Source of the DNA: a virus | DNA: 20,418 nt | Strand: one strand, 5' to 3' | IMG/VR virus record: IMGVR_UViG_3300033552_000066 | Coordinates: 1-20,418 of that record | Shown here: one piece after another, positions 17,374-20,418 of the stretch | How positions within the stretch are numbered: position 1 is the first letter of the stretch | Layout of the letters: every line of letters begins with the position of its first letter | Position numbers and translations under genes: made by a program | The notes under the pieces: model-generated | What the model saw: the letters and a program-made list of their open reading frames with translations, nothing else | What the model was told of the DNA's origin: nothing | Databases searched by the model: none

Positions 17374-19676
17374 TGGCAAAAATGACCGACGACCAATTAC
17401 TTAGCCACTGCCAAACGCTCGAAGAGGACAGCGCCGCGTTTACCTGGGGTCGCCTAGGTACTGAGCGTGAGACGGCAATGAAGGAGTACTTTCGCCAGCC
17501 GTACGGCACGGAAGAAGAAGGCTGGTCGTCTATCGTCACGTCTGAGGTGCAGGATACGGTTGAGTGGATATTGCCGAGCCTGCTGAAGATATTCACCTCT
17601 ACGGACCAAGCGGTTAGCTTTGAGCCAAGCAAGCAAGAGGACGTAAAAGCAGCCGAGCAAGCTACAGACACCTGCAATTACGTTTTCTACAAGTCAAACC
17701 CCGGCTTTCTGACGCTTTACACCGCGTTTAAGGACGCTTTGCTGGTGAAGAACTGCGCCGTGATGTGGCGTAAGGAAACCAAGCGCACGAAGGACGTGAC
17801 GCCAGTGCAGGGCGCAACGGCTGAGATGCTCACGATGTTGCTGCAAGAGGCCGGTGAGGATGCTGAGATTGAGGCCGCGACACCGCTTAAACCGCAGCCG
17901 ATAGCAGGGCCTGACGGTCGGCCGATGATCGACCCGTACACCGGCCAGCCTGTGCTTGGGCCTGAGTTGTACAACGCTCGCATTTGCAGCTACAAAGACA
18001 AGACGACGATCAAGGTAGAGGCTTTCCCGCCTGAAGACTTGCTCGTTAAACGTGATTGGACAACACCGTTGCTGGACGATTGCCCATACGTGGCACGCAA
18101 TATGCGCGTAACGCTGTCCGACCTTGCTGAAATGGGTTTCAAAGGCGTGACGGTTGAGGATTTGGACAGTTCCGACGATGCGGGTATGAGTGCTGATGCG
18201 TCATTCCGGCAGAACCGCGCTAACAGTAGCAGTGAGGTTTTCGGTGGCAAGCAGTTGCAGGAATCCGATGACGACAGCCTGACCGAAGGTTACCTGCGGA
18301 TCGAGTTCGTATTAGTTGACTATGACGGCGACGGCATTGCAGAACGTCGTTGTGTGTACCGCCTTAAAGACAAGATTTTGAGCAATGAGGAATGTGCGCA
18401 GGTTCCTATCGCTACAGCTTCGCCAATCCTGATTGCGCATCGCTGGGACGGCATGAGCGTAGCCGAGACTGTCAGCGACCTGCAGCAGCTCAAGACCGAG
18501 CTAACGCGCCAAATGGTTAACAGTGCGTACCTTGCTAACAACCCGCGCACCGAAGTATTAACCGACAGCAATAACGCACCGTTTGCCAACATTGATGATT
18601 TGCTGGACAGCCGACCCGGTGGCATCCTGCGCAAGTCGCGGCCTGATGCACTAAGCCAGAACATCGTCCCGTTTGTCGGCGGTCAGATGCTGCCATTGCT
18701 GGGCTATGTGGACGAAATGGGCGCAAAGCGTACCGGCGTTTCACCTTCGACGCAGATGGATCAAAACGTCCTGAGAAACGACCGCACAGCAGTAGAGGTA
18801 CAGCAGACCGCTAACGCCGCTGCAGCACGTATTGACCTGATAGCCCGTATCTTTGCCGAGACGCTGCTTAAGCCGATATTCAAGGGCATTCTGTGCCTTT
18901 TGACAGACGGCGAGATGGAAAAGGTGGCGTTTCGTCTTCGTAATGAGTTTGTGGAATACGACCCGAACGAGTGGCGCGATAACTACGACATGACGATCAA
19001 TGTCGGTCTTGGAACGGGTGATAAGGCACAGCAGCAAGTCGCACTACAAACCATATTCCAGAACCAGATGGCGTTATCACAGTCACCGTTTGGCCCGTTG
19101 CTGGTGCAACCGAAGTCGATATACAACACACAAGCGAAATTGGTTGAAAACGCAGGCTTTAAAAATGTTGCTGATTTCTTCGGAGACCCCAAAGACCAGC
19201 AAGTTCAACCGCAACAGCCACCGCCTGATCCTGCTGTGCAGATTGCACAAATGAAGCTACAAGCTGAGGCACAAAAGTTCCAGGCCGAATCAGGCCAGAA
19301 CATGCAAATGGAGCAGCTTAAGGCCAGCGCCAAATTGCAGGAAGTGCAGGCTAATCTTGAACTGCAGGCGTCCAACGATCAGCGCGACAGCGAGCGCGAG
19401 ATGATGACAGCGCAGCACAAGCGCGAACTGGCTGACCTGCAATTGCAGCTTGACCGCTACAAGGTAGACGCCGACAACTCGACACGCATCACGGTTGCAC
19501 AAATTGCACACCCGATTGAAGACCCGAACGATTACGACCCTGAAACCGGCGAAGCAGTGCAAAAGCCTGACCCGATGGCTGCGATTACGCAAGCCCTGGC
19601 AATGCTGGCCGACGCGCAAAGCAGGCCCAAACAGATCGTTCGTGATGCCGCTGGCCGCGTGGTCGGCGTGCAGTAA
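17373..19676 (+). CDS. Portal protein, P22/Sf6-like
   Basis: A 767-residue portal, close in size to P22 gp1 (725) and Sf6 gp3 (about 708). Features: EEGWSSIVTSEVQDTVEWIL near 48-67, SPILIAHRWDGMSVAETVSD near 350-369, LTRQMVNSAYLANNPRTEVL, then RTGVSPSTQMDQNVLRNDRT; the last ~150 residues (QMKLQAEAQKFQAESGQNMQ onward) are a Gln/Ala-rich coiled coil, likely the barrel-like C-terminal part inside the head. Forms the dodecameric ring at one head vertex and contacts the large terminase. Start overlaps the previous stop. Confidence 0.93.
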   Translation: MAKMTDDQLLSHCQTLEEDSAAFTWGRLGTERETAMKEYFRQPYGTEEEGWSSIVTSEVQDTVEWILPSLLKIFTSTDQAVSFEPSKQEDVKAAEQATDTCNYVFYKSNPGFLTLYTAFKDALLVKNCAVMWRKETKRTKDVTPVQGATAEMLTMLLQEAGEDAEIEAATPLKPQPIAGPDGRPMIDPYTGQPVLGPELYNARICSYKDKTTIKVEAFPPEDLLVKRDWTTPLLDDCPYVARNMRVTLSDLAEMGFKGVTVEDLDSSDDAGMSADASFRQNRANSSSEVFGGKQLQESDDDSLTEGYLRIEFVLVDYDGDGIAERRCVYRLKDKILSNEECAQVPIATASPILIAHRWDGMSVAETVSDLQQLKTELTRQMVNSAYLANNPRTEVLTDSNNAPFANIDDLLDSRPGGILRKSRPDALSQNIVPFVGGQMLPLLGYVDEMGAKRTGVSPSTQMDQNVLRNDRTAVEVQQTANAAAARIDLIARIFAETLLKPIFKGILCLLTDGEMEKVAFRLRNEFVEYDPNEWRDNYDMTINVGLGTGDKAQQQVALQTIFQNQMALSQSPFGPLLVQPKSIYNTQAKLVENAGFKNVADFFGDPKDQQVQPQQPPPDPAVQIAQMKLQAEAQKFQAESGQNMQMEQLKASAKLQEVQANLELQASNDQRDSEREMMTAQHKRELADLQLQLDRYKVDADNSTRITVAQIAHPIEDPNDYDPETGEAVQKPDPMAAITQALAMLADAQSRPKQIVRDAAGRVVGVQ

Positions 19677-19697
19677 CCCACTAATTACAGGTAACTG

Positions 19698-20418
19698 ATG
19701 GCAGATAACACTGTTTTGAACGCAGGCACGGGCGGCGATTTAATTGCTACTGACGAGCTGACAACGCTTAACGGTGCGGCTGCACCTGTAGGCTTAAAAG
19801 TGCAGCGTAGCAAAATAGGGTTTGGTGTTGACGGTGCTTTAAGAGATGTAGACGCGGCCAATGGCCTGCCAGTTGCTGGGGCATTCTTTCAAGCAACGCA
19901 GCCAGTATCTGGACCGGCCACCGATGCGCAGCTACGGTTGACGCCGTTGCCGGTCACCATGTCGAACACGCTTGCGCTGACAGATACGCAGCTTAGGGCC
20001 GCGCCCGTTCCAATCACAATGTCAAACACGCTGGCATTGACAGATACACAGCTTCGTGCGACGGCTGTACCCGTCAGCGGCGCGCTATCCATCACGGCCA
20101 ACGGCATCATATCGACGGTCAACAGCACGGCGGTTGCCTTGGCTGCAAACGGCGTGTTTACCGGCCCAGCCGAAGACATTACAGAATTTGCCGATGTTCG
20201 CTTGTTGGTGTTTGCAGACCAGCCGAGCGCTGTAGATGGCTTGCAGCTTCAGCAATCAGCCAACGGTACAAACTGGGATTCTGTAGACGCTTTCACCCTT
20301 CCAGCAACGACCGGCAGGCCCTTTAGCGTGGGCGCATCGGCGCGGTTTTTCCGGGTGGTTTACACCAATGGCGCAACAGCACAAACAGCTTTCAGGTTGC
20401 AAACCAAGCTGTATAAAG
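19698..20418 (+). CDS. Probable virion protein with 20-residue repeats, cut by window end
   Basis: The frame is open from ATG 19698 (CAGG 8 bases upstream) to the right edge (240 residues seen). It starts MADNTVLNAGTGGDLIATDE, with ADNT...GG-D-x-I-A-T-D-E typical of small phage head-tail or fibre-associated proteins. Residues 75-128 consist of 20-residue repeats (TDTQLRAAPVPI then TMSNTLAL). The later part (FADVRLLVFADQPS, QLQQSANGTNWDSV, FFRVVY) is a beta-sandwich-type, surface-binding pattern. Position directly after the portal, where P22-like phages usually have scaffold and coat genes, is unusual. Confidence 0.72.
   Translation, partial: MADNTVLNAGTGGDLIATDELTTLNGAAAPVGLKVQRSKIGFGVDGALRDVDAANGLPVAGAFFQATQPVSGPATDAQLRLTPLPVTMSNTLALTDTQLRAAPVPITMSNTLALTDTQLRATAVPVSGALSITANGIISTVNSTAVALAANGVFTGPAEDITEFADVRLLVFADQPSAVDGLQLQQSANGTNWDSVDAFTLPATTGRPFSVGASARFFRVVYTNGATAQTAFRLQTKLYK
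19920..20081 (+). repeat. 60-bp in-frame tandem repeat
   Basis: Units at 19920-19979, 19980-20039 and a partial unit 20040-20081 encode TDAQLRLTPLPVTMSNTLAL, TDTQLRAAPVPITMSNTLAL and TDTQLRATAVPVSG. Copies differ at the DNA level mainly in silent positions, so the protein repeat is maintained. Unit number may vary between relatives. Confidence 0.8.

Overview
The window is most of the left, early and packaging portion of a temperate tailed phage with lambda-like gene order and a P22/Sf6-like packaging module (probably podovirus-like). The host is probably a betaproteobacterium, perhaps Burkholderiales: the attachment core is the 3' part of a tRNA-His(GUG) gene in a form I associate with that group, and base composition and gene families fit. 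The host call is inference.

Layout. Bases 1-200 hold the ends of an overlapping Rz/Rz1 spanin pair, followed by a small leftward gene and an attP-like region (510-759) with a 47-bp tRNA-His core. Leftward genes run from 5233 to 769: nine small genes of unknown function (two of them tiny paralogues), a Sak3-type annealing protein, a small SSB-like protein, a MazG-like pyrophosphohydrolase, a DUF4224 protein and a tyrosine integrase. Nearly all of them overlap by ATGA or abut. Because lysis genes lie on one side of the core and integrase on the other, with no complete tRNA and no host genes visible, this is the circular (attP) phage order or a tandem-prophage junction, not a simple prophage end.

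The switch region (5290-6769) has a promoter for the leftward operon, an S24 peptidase-type repressor followed by a lipoprotein gene, and divergent promoters to the repressor and a YdaS/Cro-like gene. The same operator motif (ACTTTCGCA followed by an A/T-rich step) occurs as two direct copies at each control region.

The rightward early operon (6533-12685) carries Cro, small regulators, an unusual ORF that resembles Icd/Ash-type ORFs in general character and ends in a helix-turn-helix protein, an O-like replication protein with possible origin repeats, a DnaB/gp4-type helicase, NinG, a DUF3310 protein, small accessory genes, and a candidate Q-like gene. A promoter with a perfect palindrome in its spacer follows, with four small coupled genes including a ribbon-helix-helix candidate.

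From 13603 to 14489 no convincing protein gene is visible. This stretch has a possible promoter, several strong hairpins, a terminator, and two 75-nt elements with conserved, pairing 19-nt arms around completely different loops of identical length (37 nt). This is the most unusual feature of the window. An HNH-AP2 endonuclease gene lies between two terminators, and a third terminator precedes the packaging genes.

The right end carries Sf6-like small terminase, large terminase, two small genes, a large P22-like portal gene, and the start of a repeat-containing probable virion protein that runs off the edge.
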